Below are positions 35,525-49,900 of a stretch of DNA of 64,000 nucleotides, piece after piece (positions within the stretch are counted from its first letter, which is position 1; every line of letters begins with the position of its first letter). Made by a program: the position numbers and the translations under genes. The DNA is taken from contig NC_026656.2 of assembly GCF_000004075.3 (NCBI RefSeq), positions 15,927,599 to 15,991,598 on the forward strand, written 5' to 3'. The notes under the pieces were generated by a model. That model made no database searches. It saw only the letters and a program-made list of their open reading frames with translations, and was not told where the DNA came from. The stretch comes from Cucumis sativus. Taxonomy: Eukaryota > Streptophyta > Magnoliopsida > Cucurbitales > Cucurbitaceae.

Positions 35525-36308
35525 ATGGCGCCCAAGGGAAAGAAAACCAATAGCCCTACTAGCGACAGCGACGAGGACGAAACCTTCTATTATGGTATCC
35601 CTCCGCCCCCTCTTCTGACCCGTCGCTGCCGTCGTCTTCACAGTCGCACTTCTCATCGCAATCGCACTCACACTCACACTCTTCCACTAAGTCTGGCGGT
35701 GGTTCTGGAGGTTTGGTTCCTTCGAAGTCTACTCTCTATGTTTCCAATTTCGACTATTCACTCACTAATTCCGACCTCCACACTCTCTTCTCCAACTTTG
35801 GTAAGATCGCTCGTGTTACGGTGTTGAAAGATCGACAGACTCGCAAGTCTCGCGGCGTTGCCTTCGTCCAGTTTATTTCTCAGGACGACGCGGTGAAGGC
35901 CGCGAAACAGATGCACGGGAAGATTTTGAATGGCCGTGTTCTTAAGGCTGCTATAGCGACTGATAATGGTCGTGCGGCTGAGTTTATAAGGAAGAGGGTT
36001 TATAAGGATAAGAGTAGGTGCTACGAGTGCGGCGCAATTGATGGGCATTTGTCTTATGAATGCCCTAAAAATCAATTGGGGCCAAGGGAGCGACCAGAAC
36101 CGAAGCGGGTAAGAAGGGGTGGAGTTGGTGCTAGGCACGAGGAGGATTGGGGATCGGATGTTGGAGAAGGGTTTGAGGATGACAATTGGGCCTCGGTGGT
36201 GGACGGAGATGCAGACCAGAGACTCCTGACTGGCGGTGAGAACATTGTAGAGAAGAAAAAGAGAAGAAAGCAAGTTATTTCAGTGACGAGAGCGACGAAG
36301 ATGATTAA
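35525..36308 (+). CDS. U11/U12 snRNP 31-kDa-like protein (RRM + zinc knuckle)
   Basis: A subunit of the U11/U12 di-snRNP of the minor (U12-type) spliceosome. ATG at 35,525 gives [20 protein letters not shown] then FYY. After one missing base (~35,594) the frame continues [11 protein letters not shown]..., a Ser/His-rich linker and a Gly-rich tract. The RRM follows ([12 protein letters not shown] = RNP2; RGVAFVQF = RNP1), then [20 protein letters not shown], a CCHC knuckle and [12 protein letters not shown]. This is the exact architecture of Arabidopsis At3g10400. A second missing base (~36,273) restores the acidic family end [14 protein letters not shown] at 36,306. The knuckle is C-x2-C-x5-H-x4-C, one residue longer than usual. 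No introns within the CDS. The two frame breaks could mean pseudogene, but matching breaks in neighbouring genes suggest sequence error. Next to SCPL as in Arabidopsis. Confidence 0.85.
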
Positions 36309-38854
36309 CTGAGCCTGTCTCTTTGGAAGAGTTTGTAAAAGGTGCGTGTTTTTACTATTGTATTGTTTTTATCTGCCGTTCCATTATATTTTGAACCTCT
36401 ATTCTGGTTGATTTTGGTGCATGATTTTTGGGTGGCATTGTTAGATGAGATAAAGCTTACAGAGTTTAGATTTTGGGCTGCCGGGTGCGATAAGTAATAA
36501 TGAGTTACAGGTATGTAGTCTACACTTCATGGTAATGTCAGGAGTAGTCAGGATTGGAATACTAACTCTTAACCTATGGCACTTGCTCTCCACCAATAGG
36601 TTAGTAATTGAAACTAGAAATGTTATGTTGAATTCAAAGACTCTCTTTGGAGAGCTGAAATGTATGAGTTTAATTACAAATCGGCTCTAAAACGCTGAAT
36701 CCAACCATTGGTTATTGATTACATTACATTACAATCTCATCCGATCACGGTCTACCGAATACCCCAAGGATTTAGGCACCGCTGTTAACAGTATATGAGC
36801 ACTACACTGGAATTTGGAAGTGGTAATAAATACTCATCTTCCAATGCCTCCTGTTTTCTTTTAAGAGTTAAGGATTTCTGCAGTCAGAGAGTATAAGTTG
36901 CTTATTCAATCTCATGAGCATGAGTAATATTTGTATTTTTGTACATTTTGGAATTCCCATATCATGATCTCGGCGTTTAATGCCAAGGGCTTGATTTCCC
37001 AATGTGCCAAGACTTGTCCAAAGGTTTTCTTTGATCAAACATTATTGTTATTATTATTCTTTTGATGAGACATTTCTTTTATCAGAAACATATAAATAAT
37101 TTCATTGATGGGATGAAATTACAAAAGAGCACATATGCTGCGAGAGATTACAAAGATTATTCCATTGTGATATAAGAGAAGTAATTGTAATAATGAAAGT
37201 GTGGGGTGAATTTACACCAAGTGAAGGTTGTATACAAAAGATGATCGAAAAGTGAGTGAAGTCGGATTCCTTATCTTTGAAAGTACGATGGTGGCATTTG
37301 TTTCAGATGAGCCAAAGAGAACTCTTCACTAAGATTAGATGAAAAGCAAGGGTGGGGAATCCAGAAAACCCAAGGGACTTGGGAGAAAAATCAATCCAAT
37401 CACATCAATCGATAATGAGAGTGAAGTCATTACTTAAACCTTTAAAGTGGACGTTCACCAATTTTAAGGTTCATACCTTGTGGTTTGGATCAGTGTTAGG
37501 TGGTCTGCTCTCTTCTAGTTAGCATCATAGTTCAACATTTTAACCTAATATATTGTAATCCTCTCTTCCTACTGACTATTTGTCCATTTAGGCACATTTT
37601 CTAATAATTTTGCTTTTAGTTTTGTTTGTTTTCTTCTGTTCAAAGACTAGGAAAGAAAAAGTAGTTTTCAAGAACATTTTTATCAATTGTTCAAAGAAGT
37701 TTAGTCATAAGTAATTTTCATAAGCATAATTTTGTGAAACAAAATTGTTGCCAAATAGAGGCTTAAGTTTTTTTAGCTTTCAACTTGACTTTGTGATCAA
37801 TCTCTTCATGTTTGAAAGAAGAAGGCATTTGCCACATTTTAGCAAAGAAGGCATTTGCCACATTTTAGCTTTCTCCCCTTTACCACTTTGTTTTAGTGGA
37901 GCTACGTGAGGAAAAGGTGCCATGTCTCTGAACTATTTTGATTTATCATTCATATAATTTCTTACTTCTAAATCTCTTATGTACCCAGCAAAAAATATTG
38001 CTAATATATTTGAATCTATCTATTCTATAACTTATATTCTTGCACTTTCAATGCTTTGATCATAATCACAAGATGTGTGTGGAAACAACAAAATGCAACC
38101 TTAAACATATTGGGTTAAAGAAATATTCGATATCACTGATTTCAACTTTTGATTATCACTGATTCATCTATAATTTTGGCTGGATCCATGATCTTCCTAA
38201 CTCATAGTAGTATATGTTTATCATAACCAATACGTCTTCCTGTCGTTACAACATCTTTGTGGGTTTTTGTTATTGTTTTGCTTTGTTTTAGCTGTTGGTT
38301 TATTTGACTAGTGACTTACATGAGATTTTGTGATCATGAGTGCTGAATCATAAAGAGACAGAACTTTGCTTCATTGTACTTCGTATTAGTGAAACATTTT
38401 GATAAGCTTTCTGAATTAATTTGAAGTATTTTTCAATAGAGAAGTCAACGGCTTCATTTTCACTATTGGTTTAGAGGTAGGAATATAAGAAGTTTGAGAT
38501 TTGCGACCATTGTGTAATTCTTTCGGTTGCTGTGAATTTGTTTGATCACTCACATGGTTTATTCTTTTTTTCATACTTCATTGTGTTTTTCTTATAGCCA
38601 AAAGTCTGATGTGTTGTTTATGAAGTTTGAATTTAGGATTATTGTTTGAGGTTAGAATATTTACAAGGACTAAAATGATTTTTAGGTGAAGTTTAGAAAC
38701 TTTTTCTGTTTATTGAAACATCATTTAATTTTTTTGATATTAACAGGTTACATTGATGGTTTAGAGATGGAAAATAACACAAAGGTACAAAATTAGTTCT
38801 AAATAAATTTAAAAGGTAACTTTCGTAGTTACAACATCGTTGATTAAGAACCCA
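36309..38854. other. Intergenic DNA
   Basis: No gene or RNA is supported. A perfect ~22-bp direct duplication containing agaaggcatttgccacattt lies at 37,822-37,867. The rest is AT-rich unique sequence. Confidence 0.5.
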
Positions 38855-38914
38855 AAAGCTTTGATGTTGAACAAGATTACCAACCATGTGCAGTCATTAC
38901 AATACCAAGTTGAG
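38855..38914 (+). pseudogene. Orphan bHLH-domain exon fragment
   Basis: The frame reads KALMLNKITNHVQSLQYQVE, followed at once by a GT donor (38,915). Plant bHLH proteins of the BEE/BPE/CIB group carry K(A)LMLDEIIN.VQSLQ.QVE as helix 2 of the bHLH domain, ending at a conserved intron. Here the usual Asp-Glu is Asn-Lys. No basic region or helix 1 is found upstream and no matching downstream exon, so it is a stranded exon or a dead copy. Confidence 0.55.
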
Positions 38915-41900
38915 GTAATTATATTTTAGAATAAAATATGAAAAAAATGTGGTCCAGTTTGCAGTTTTCAAATCTTAGTTTGGCTTTTTAAGACAGAAAT
39001 TTAGAGATGGAAAATGGTGTCTATAGGCTTAATTTTCAAAATCTAAAAGTACAAAAATTATCAGAGCAGCTTTTGTTTTACTATTTTTTTCCTTGGAACA
39101 AAATGCAGTGCCTTTCATTTGTGAATTTACTTTTGTGTGTTTCTTTTCTGTTTATATGAACATCTGAAGAAGTATGATGTATGATTCACTGTCTATGCAG
39201 CTCTGCGAATATTGGCATGTTTATATGCTAATGTAATGTCGTGCACAAAAGCCTTGGAACACATATATCAAAGGTAATTCTCACCTTTCGAAGATGAAGA
39301 TTATGGTTTGCATTTCTTTAAATGTGTCACTAGAATAAAAGTTATTTTTATTTAAGTTTCTAATTATGCTGAAGGTTGGTCAATGATGTTGTTTGAATAT
39401 TCCTAAAGAAAGAGAACACTAGAGGGGTTTACTCCCTTTCTTGTATTAGAAAACTATGCTTGAACTTAGAGCTTTTACATTTTTGGTTCTGTGTTGTGAG
39501 GGCTAAATAAAAGTTGTAGTTCTAAGGACATTATTGGTTTTGGTTTAGGTTTTGTCAATAACATTGGATAAACGGTTTAGGTTTTGTTTGTCTTTGTTTG
39601 AATTACTGTAGAAAATGGTTGTTTGGGTTTAATTCGGTAGGTTAGGTAGAACAAAAATTGAATACATCTCAATAAGCTATCTCTATTGTTCAACCTATAC
39701 AAGAAAAAAAAGATAATTGAAACAAAACAAGAGCTAAAAATAAATTAAGGTTAGAGATGAAGATGATCTTCTCAGATAATTGAAATTGTTTTTTATGCAT
39801 AAAAATGGTCTGGTTCTTCAGCTTGAATAGTGCCAAGAGAAATGACCAAATTGAGGTGCTACAAAAGGCATGAATTTACAGTTTTCTTTTTTCGAAAAGG
39901 CCTAAACATAACACTTTAATTAACAAAATGGGCTGTTCAATTGGGTTTAATTCTAGATTATGTAGAGCTAATTTTGGTGATGTTAGGCTTGATCTTTGCT
40001 GTCATATGGTGTAATATTTGATGTCAAACCATTTGCTGAGGTTGCTAGTGTTTGCATGATGAGGTATATGATTAGACTGTGATTTTGGGCTTGATTCTTT
40101 CCTTGTTTACGCAAGCTAAGGATCCCTTTAACTTGCTTTCAAAAACTTTGAGCCAGTATGTATTGGCTGGTGTTATTTACTGCAACAGTTCTTTTATTTC
40201 AGCATTGATGGCAAGCAACATGTGCAACCATTTTCTTTAGTTCACCGTTTAGTTTAAGATTTATCTTGTTCCTCCAGTTTTTTGTAATTTTTCTGTGCAC
40301 ACGTTAGATTGTTAAACCTTTTGTTAGATTTTCTTTTGGCAAGAACAACTCAACTAAGAGCAGTTGGCACTATGTGTTTCTTTGTTTGGGGTTGAAAAAG
40401 TTTATAATTTACTTTGTTAGGATAATCTTTATTGTGATATTTTGCCTGGAGAGTTTGTATACTTTGTTGAAGAACTATTTGATTGAGTTTTGTGTAATAT
40501 TTTTCTTGAGGGGGAAGGGGTGAAAAATTGATTACTGGTGTGTTATTTTCCAAGCTTATTTATCTGTATTTCTTTGCTTAATTGACTATAGTATTTCATA
40601 GTCATATATTGATATATATTTTATATATTCATGTAGGTGTGGATGAAATGATATCTTACCAAAGCAAAAGATAACCAACAATGACAACTCAACTACATTA
40701 ATAACATAACCTTGAATATTTGATGAATTGAGTGCATTTGGAGAGCTTGTGTACTTTATCGTAGCTTTTTTAGTTTGAATAACAACTTTATTTCAGGAAG
40801 TTATTATTCAATACTTTATTTTGTAATGTTGATGAGTTGATAGAAAGTTATGGTGTTTGGTTTGTTATGAAGTATTTCATGTGTTTGGTTTTCTATTAAA
40901 AATGAATACTTCAAGTAAAATTTATGAAAACCTATAAAGAAATTAGATATTTTATAGCTTCGAGCAAAAGGTCCATAAGATTTTGTATAGCAAAAAAGAA
41001 AATTAATTATAATAGATTAAATAGTATTGTTATAAAACATAATTACAGCTATAAATAATATATTATAACCTTGTCGTGGTATGTTAGTAAATATATTATA
41101 GCTTTACTAAAAAAACGCTATCAAATAGATTTATAGCAACATATTTAAGCTATATATTTATACACTATTATAACATCAATTAAAGCTCTACACAAATGCT
41201 ATAAATGTCATGGACTTTTAATAACATACTTGTCAGAACTTTCAAAAAAATCTATTGTAGCTTTTCTTTTCTTTGTTAGCTATTATTTTTTTTTGCAGTG
41301 GAGGGTGGCAGCTAGTGGAAAATGAAGATTGAGTTAAAATATTTTAAAGGTTGTTCAATTTTAGTCAACTTAGTTTTCAACTTTTAATAATATATTTTAG
41401 GGTTTGTTCAATTTTAGTAAATGTAGTTTTAAACCTTTAATAGTCAATCAAGAAGTGTGCACAATTTTTTTTTTTTTAATTTTAAAATCAAATTTTAGTT
41501 ACAATCTCCATTGTCGGTTGAAAAAGAATCTTTACAATGAGTATTCACCAAGTGTTTTGTTTTAGTAATGTGAAAATTTGTAGAGATTGTTATGGATAAT
41601 TTCCTCTTAAACAAAAAAATGAATGAAAAAAGGATATTAGAAATTTACACGAGATATACATAAATACGAAACAAATCAAATATCCACTTTCATAGGTTAG
41701 AACCCAATAAACAATCGATCATAAAATTGTAAATAAAAAAGCGTAAAACAAAAAGAATAACACCAAAAATTATACCAATTCACCTCGAACTTTAAATCTA
41801 AATTAAACCACACAAACCTCCATTGTTGATAATCTTGAACTTTAAATATGTAAATTTTTAATTGGCTCACACGTTCAACATGTTATATATAATATATAGT

Positions 41901-43420
41901 TAAAGTGTAGTAGATATAGTCATTCATGATCCTTATAAAAAAAATCAAAATAAACATATTGATTTATAGTCTAATAAGATCATCGGTATGGGTGACCATC
42001 GATTAAGGATTATTTTATAAATTAGAAAGAAAGAAAAAAACCATTTTCAAAATTTGATCTTTTTATTTCCTAATTTTAACAGCAAATCAAGCCATAATGG
42101 AGTTGGGTTGAGCACAAGATCTAAAAGTGATCAAAACATAAAATAAAATGACCGTCGAAGGCTTATTTGAAGAGTTCAATTCATTTCTTTTAATATCTTC
42201 TTAAAACACTAAAAAAAAAAACAATTTAACCACACTTAAAACAAATACGAATTTACATGCATTGATTTCCAATTTCCAAATAAGATACATTATCAGTTAA
42301 TTTGGTAACAGTCTCCAACTTCCAAATAAGATCTACGGAAGTAGAAAAAGCAAAAAGGAATGAATCTATATGTAATATAAAAGCCCGAAAGCTACAAGTT
42401 GCTATGCTATAGTTTAAAGGCTAATTGTGCAAGATTTCCTAACTTTTAATCAACCGTTGGAGAAAATCCTTTCCCAACCATACTTATCATCACCCAAAGT
42501 ATTAACATATTACACAACAATAATTTTCTTCTTCTCATATATAGCTATATTCTTTTTCTTCCATACATAGCAGAATTTAGATCTAACGAAATCTGTCTAT
42601 GATACATGGGTTGATAAAGATTTATTAGCGATCGTCTATCGATAAGAGATTTTAATATACTTTTAAAATTTTGAAAATGTTATTATACACCTTAACTTAG
42701 TTACTTAGTCCTAAAAGTGCACCTTTGGCAACTACAAAAAATTTGTACCTGTTTAACTAATTTATAAATTATAAATTTAGAATGAATCATATCACAACCC
42801 AAATGTAGAATTAACATTTTAAAACTATTATTTCTTATATAATCTCGATTAAATTGTTTAGAATATTAATAACAACAAAACTTGTATTCTAAGATTATAT
42901 ATTTAGTTTCATAAAAAAAATTACTACTTACTCTCCAAAAAACATTGAAATGTAACTTTCTCGAATATATTGACGTTAGGTTGCAAAACTTTATTCAATG
43001 CTTGAAAACAGTTCTATAAATCAACAAGAAAATTGCGTGATAACATTTTACCTTTTATTGTAAATCAAAAAGAAATGATTAGATGACTATTTAACAAAGA
43101 TGGTTTTTTGGGTTAAAAAAGAATTTACAACCCGAATAGTCGGGTTACTTGACCCATGGCCACCCTACTTCAAAGTTAAAAAGTATGTTCTTTCCTAGGA
43201 TTATTTGACAACTCAGTTAGGTAGAAAGATGAAAAAAAAAATGATGACGAAACTAAAAAGGGAAAAGGTAAGATCGAAAGCTATTTAGTTTTCATATGAA
43301 GTTTAAAATTAAAACTGTGTGGACATGAGATTTAAACATATCCGGAAAGATACGAAGATATCTACATACTTGGGATAACAAATGTCCACTAGGGCGAACA
43401 CTGCTGTATTGTTGCCCGAA
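38915..43420. other. AT-rich intergenic DNA
   Basis: No gene is supported. At ~40,960-41,300 a stretch with many ctataaat/atagc words ends in tttttttttgcagtg, like the terminus of a CACTA-type transposon (cactgcaaaaa...). A matching left end was not found. At 42,590-42,690 there is a short gtctatcgataaga-type hairpin. The rest is low-complexity AT-rich sequence. Confidence 0.4.
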
Positions 43421-46400
43421 TCACATATCCGCGACCAAGATTTGCGGATTAGATGATTTTTCATAGAGTGTGCCCCGAGTCCACCTCTTCAGCATCTCTA
43501 ATGCAGCTTTGGGCTGATCCATGGGGACCATGTGCCCCGCATCATGAACCTGTTGTGTTGAATAGCATAAGCACAACTAAGGTCCTATACTCTCAATCGT
43601 ATAAAAACTAATACGACAATTAATTTTTTACATAAGAATACCTTCTAAGTAGATTAAGATTTGAAATTTATTGAATTATAGAGGAACTACAAGTCAAACT
43701 AAGTACAAATCTCCCTCTTCAGTATGCTAACACTAGGCCCAATTGTCCACCTTCCCTCAATTCTCTCCCAATCTCTATTTTTGACCAAATACGCTAACTA
43801 ACTCCCTAACTAATTGCCTTTTGACCCTAACAAATAGCCTCAACTAGAACACAAGTACCTTTTTCTTCTTTTGATATCCACTCGTGTTTGAGGTAGCTTA
43901 TGTGCACCTTAACTAATCTCACGGGAACTCATCGGACCTTACAACATTTTGGTGTTAAGGAAACTCATAGGGGTTAATTTCTAGGCAAGTGACCTAAGTA
44001 CTTTTAAGTTTTGAATCTCAAAACCCATGTTAACAAATTCCATGAAAACATACTAACATGTGCTCATGAAAATGTGTGTGAGAGAGAGAGGAACCTTGAG
44101 AAAACTGAGGGGGCCATGTCTTTTAAGCAAGCCTGCTTCTGAACCATCAACCAAGAAGGGGACCTTAGGAGAAGCCACGAACTCCTCCTTACCGGACCAT
44201 TGCATTGCATGCACCCACCTTGAATTGCCTGTCCATATACAACCATACTCAAATCTATAAAAACATGCAAATGATGGGCATCATAGATTAAACTATTTGT
44301 CCATGAATAAGATCTAATATCATATTTGAAGAATACCTACCTAGCCAATTGCAGATCAAATCATATTCGCCTGCGTATACAAGCATCTTGATCCATCCTC
44401 GAGTAGAGCAGGTATGCCCACTTCAGAATTCCTCATCCAGTCCACCAGCATAGCCTTATAGACAGTAGGACTGCATGAAACAAATTCTATATCCCCAACG
44501 CCAAGGGCTTCCCTAACAGATTGTTGGTTCAAGAATTTCTCCATATTTGAGAAGTCGTAGCAAAGGCTCCCTTCACACTTTTTCCTAATGTCATAATGCT
44601 GAAGAAGAGTAATGTTAATTGCTTCCCAACGTCAAAAATCTACAAAAACCTTTTGCATATGCACGATTCCCATTTTTCATCAAGGTTATTTAGACATTTT
44701 TTCTGTCTTGAAAGGGCATTTAGATTAGACTGATAGATATAGTGTGTTAATTGCTTCCACCTCGTATGTTATCTATAACAATTATTTCAGAGATCAAACA
44801 ATAAGTCATCAGAAGTATCGTTAATTTAAGACCTTAATGCTATTGATCAGAAAGAAAAGTAGCATCTTACATTCATATCACCGGCATGGAGCATGATGCT
44901 GGTAAAAATGGCATTGCAAACATAATAAGAAGTCATGCAAGAAAGTGTGCCATCAGTACCTGGAAAAGGAAGGCATATTAAACAAAAATATCAGCAGAAG
45001 CCATTACAAGCTAGAGGCAAGAGGGAGGAATATCACATGCCAAAATAAAAAATATACGCACCACAAGCACCTATTGCCAGTTCACATGGTGGTACCAACA
45101 AATTAATACGACGATGTTGGGACTTTGTAATTATGCCCATGTCCAATGCATAATCTGGGTAGGTTTTGTATTGGATAGCAGGATCAGTAAGCCCATTGCC
45201 AATAGCAAATCCCTGGACAACGTATTTAAAGATGGATCAAGTTGCTAGAACAATATTTTATATATTTATGCTATAATTCTAAGACACAATAGCCATACTT
45301 TAAGGTTTATATGAGTTCCTTCTTTAGCTTTGTTTCCCTGATGAATCCGAGAAGCCAAAGCAGGAATATAATGTCCAGCATAAGATTCTCCGGTTATGAA
45401 GAAGTCATTCTCACAAGGTCAGGATGTTCATCAAAGAAAGTCTGATTTGAAGAAAATCCAGAGGTTATATCATTAAGAGTCTTAAAAAATTTGTCAAACA
45501 AATTTTAATATCTACACATTCCTCCACAGCGAGTGAAACAAAGATTCGAAGTTACACAACTCGTGAAACCAATATCGATAACATTCAAGACAAACCTCAC
45601 ACCAAAATCAATGAGTGATAACAGTAGCTAAACAAAGGAAAATTACCTGTAAAAGGTCATAAAGGTCATTGCTAACACCATTTTCATCGTGACGAATATC
45701 TTGTCTATCAGAGCTATAGCTAAAACCAGTCCCAACGGTTGGTCTACGTACAGAAGATTTGAAACCTGCAGCAACCGAAGAAATTTTTTAACACCTTTCT
45801 CTTACAGCAAGTGAAACTCAGTAAATTGCATATATAAGATGAAATCAACAAACAGTTTGCCAAGTGCTCTGCTAGATCCTGAACAAATAAAAATCATATC
45901 CAACCAAAGAAAGAAAAAAATAGTAAATCTACCTTATCCCAACCATATTCATTCCAAACAAGAGACAAGTTCTTAGTAATTTTAAAAGGACCATTTTCGT
46001 AAAACATAGCCAATTCACTACTGCATCCTGGGCCTCCAGTTAACCAGATAACGACAGGATCTGATTTTCTGTTGCGGGACTCAAAGAAAAAGTAGAACAA
46101 CCTACACAAAAAGTGAACAGTTAGAACTCTAAGCACACAGCCCATTTTACTATAGAATCGCAAGATTAATAACCGAGATAGGGTAGCTTGAACAAAATAA
46201 TCAATCTATATTCGTACGAGAAAAAGGGTCCAAATCAATAAATTGAAATTAACTAGGAATTGTAATTAAATCAAAACATAGATTATAATGATTAATTATA
46301 ATATCCACTATCTGCATCAACATCGACCCTTCTATACCAACACGTTCAGTTTGTAAACTCGCGAGAAGGAAAAAAAAAACCAAAGAGTTCTGCAGAAAAT

Positions 46401-46906
46401 CCTCTTCATGGATCAAAACGTTGCAAGAAAATGAACTATATATATATCATTAAAAGAATCACACTACTCATTAACAGTAATTCATTGAGATACCGAGCAT
46501 AGAAAATTAAACATGCAGTATCCAAGCAGAGCACGTAAAAAGCCAAAATCTTAGGGTTTCAAAGGGCTCACCTGGCAGCATGAGAATGCTCGATCTTGTA
46601 ATATCCAGCATGATGGCCCAATTCCTCCAAAGAAACCCCAGAATCATCAAAGAGAGGGAATCTCAACCGCCTCTCAACGATTTTCTTCTCTCCGGCGGCG
46701 AGCAGAGAGGAATTTTGGATATTTCTATGGATGATATTGGTATCGGATTTAGGAAACAAATTGAGCTCTCTGATGAGCTTCTCGGCCTGAGCGGAAGGAA
46801 AATCGGAAGGAGGAAGACGAGGATCATCGAAGATTCCAGCAAAAGAGGAAGGCGGAGAAAGAATCAAAACAGAAAGCAAAAAACAGAGAGAAATGGAACC
46901 ATTCAT
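43421..46906 (-). CDS. Serine carboxypeptidase-like protein (SCPL49-type), 9 exons
   Basis: A secreted or vacuolar S10-family serine carboxypeptidase. Exons (minus): 46906-46572, 46101-45933, 45765-45647, 45441-45299, 45212-45062, 44959-44872, 44598-44341, 44228-44095, 43549-43421, all with GT-AG introns and consistent phases. Start [20 protein letters not shown] is a signal peptide. Landmarks: [44 protein letters not shown] (nucleophile Ser), [23 protein letters not shown] (catalytic Asp) and [12 protein letters not shown] (catalytic His); the stop is at 43,421. The full triad is present. Order next to 31K matches Arabidopsis At3g10410. Three exons each need one missing base: ~45,736 (before VGTGFSY), ~45,412 (before [10 protein letters not shown]) and ~44,395 (before [11 protein letters not shown]). 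Either three disabling deletions or assembly errors. The family includes acyltransferases, but the HDAGHMVP and sequence type favour peptidase. Confidence 0.9.
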
Positions 46907-49900
46907 TTCTTGTTGGCTCTCAAATTTCTCTCTGAAGATGAAATGGAAGCTCTTAATTTCAAAAGAGAGTATATAGAAATGGAGGGGAGGGAGGGAAGGG
47001 AAGGGAAATGCTGGAGAATTTCTCACTCGTATGGCTTAACCGTACGTCAAATAGATCCTAGCCGTACGTGTGGCCCACTTTTATAATTAACGGCTTAGAT
47101 TAGCGTAAACCGCACTCAAATTGAATCGGTAATTTTCCTTTTATCTCTTTTTGTCTAAAGTTATCAATTTTTCATTTTAAATTATCTGTTCGAAGCAATG
47201 AGGTTCAATTACCTCTATGCCCTTGTATGTATAACCAAAAACCCAAACCAATTTGGAAAAAATTCAAATCAGCGTCTTTTTCAAAAATAAATCAGAGGTT
47301 TAAATTAACTTAAACCACATACCAATGGAATGTTTGTACTCATTTACTATACTAAATTGATCAAATCAACTCTCATTCCTGTTTGGAACTACATTATTTT
47401 AGAAAAAAGAGTTGTGACTTTAAATTTTTAAATAACGTCAAATCTCCAATTAAAACTCAATAGAAAAAATAGATAAAAATCCAAAATTAAAAAATAACAC
47501 TAAACCTGCAATTAACTTAGATGCAATTTTATTTGTGTATTTAATTCTAGAAATCCAGATGCATGTTTGGAAATGATGGTTCATGGTTGAAGTATAATTT
47601 TAGAGAAAAGGGACATAAGTAGAATTTATTATCCATGAATCATTTTCGAAACCACTCAAATTATTTACAAAATTGTTCCTATGAATTTCTCTTTAAAATT
47701 GTTCATATGCTTGTTGAATTTCTTACCAACATATTCAAATTAATATTTAATTTTCTAAAAAGTCCTAAATTATTATATATATCTTCTTCACAAAAATAAA
47801 CATATAAAATATTAATTATTACGTTGATTTATAAAAAACTCAAATACTTCATACCACACGTACTTTATCATTTGCGAAAATGCAAAAACAAAGCCCAAAT
47901 AACACATGAAGAGGTAAAATATCACAAATATCATCGTTATTAATATACGTTTGATACAACTTGTACACGTCTGATACATCTGATATTTCTTAATGCATCT
48001 GATACATTTAATAGATACATTTGATACATCTAATACTCTTTGATACACTCGATATCTTTTGATACACATCTGAACCATCTTGATACACTCCTTATTACAC
48101 TTGATTTTTCTTGATACCACTAATATAATAAACTTTTTATGCTTCATTGGTATACTCAACAAATTTGGCATGCTTGTTCTACATGATATGTTTGATACAC
48201 CCTATGCGTTGCAGATACACTTAATTAGTATTCTTCACTTATACATTTGATTGATTAAATACAGTTAATATGCTTGAAGTTATACTTATACACTTTATAT
48301 ACTATTGATATACACTTGTAAACTTGATTCATATACTTGATAATAATTCATTTTACTAATATGCTTCAACAATATATTGTTGATATATTTGATAATGATA
48401 CATTTAGTTATATTATTCATATACTTAATAATACTATAATGAACTGCATAAAATTTAAAAAAAAAATCACGTAGTAAATTATATCAATCAACTAATACAT
48501 ATAATATAAGTATATCACAATACTGATATATAAAACTAAAACAAAAGTAAAACCAAAATAAAATCAATGTAAAAAAATAAAGCAAAATCATTTGAAATCA
48601 TATTCAACTCAAAATACACATCGAAAAAGTTTTTTAAAAAAATCATAAATGAAGTTAAAATTACTCTAATCAACAACCATTATATTTCATATTGCAATTA
48701 TTGCACTATTGATTTCTAAAATCAAGATTAAGTCAGAAATAACAAATAATTTTTTTCGTATAAGAATAAATAAATAATTGTGAACCTTAAAAAGTGAGAG
48801 AGAATAAATAAATAATGAGCATTCAATTAAAAAGAAGAAGAGAAATAAATTATTGAGGGGTAGTTAAGAATAATAACAAATTTAATATGAAAAGTATTTT
48901 TATATATAACATTTTGCCATATTTACAAAATTCTAAAACAATCCGTTAAATTTGCTATATCATGTTATGATAATACTCCCTTATACAATTTCTTTTATAT
49001 AAGTCCAAAATATATTAAAATAATTATGATTTAGTAAATAGATGTTTGACCTTTTGTAAATATACGTAAACTTAAAAGAAAAAATCCTAAAAAAAACACA
49101 TTCATCATAGTATTCCCAAACCCCTCTAAATATTCCCATTTTTTATACCTATATTCCACAAGAAAAGAAATAGCTAAAGCATGTTTTAACAAATTATTGA
49201 AAAATTAATTGTAAATAATTTTAAGGTTTTTCTAAAATCAGTTTCAACTTTCAACATTGATAAAAAAAATAATAATAAATAAATAAATAGATTTTTGGAA
49301 ACATTTTTGGCCATGTTATGTTTATAGTTTGTAAATATATTTGATACAAGTCCACTGAGCATATAAGATCTTAAGGGTGGCAGTTGTTTCATACTGTGCA
49401 TGTGTATATAGACAAGTGACGCAATGATGGTGACTAAATATATCATTGAGTAATAACAACTAATGAATAAAGAAACAAGTAACAATGACAGATATAAACC
49501 TTTTCTAACTAAGCGTAGAAGTAATAGTTCTTGACTCATTTACACTTAATTCTTGGTCAATACTCAATATTGAAATTTGTGAATAAAGACAGAAATAATG
49601 AAATATGCAAAAATATCATGTTCCAAAATTACAAAATTCATTTGCATCTTAACACAGATTTGTTAATATGAGATGCTTGAATCTGAATACACAATACCAT
49701 TCATTAACCATATAGAATGTACCATAGACTAATACATTGAAATTTTAAAAACAAAAACAAAAGCTTCATCAGAGTTATTAATAGCAACTCTGAAAAGAAA
49801 AGAAAAGAAAGAAAATGAAATTATTTTTAAAAACAATTCTCCAAATAAGTTTCCATGACCCTGAACTGCTGCATAAATATCAGGATGTTACCCCCACCAC

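Noticed and set aside
35758..36273. 171-codon minus-strand frame
   Set aside because: It is the antisense shadow of the RRM/zinc-knuckle coding sequence.
40960..41300. CACTA-type transposon
   Set aside because: Only one terminus-like end (ttttgcagtg) was seen; no matching left end or target duplication, so it is mentioned only as a candidate.
46580..47086. 168-codon plus-strand frame
   Set aside because: Antisense shadow of the first SCPL exon and its leader.
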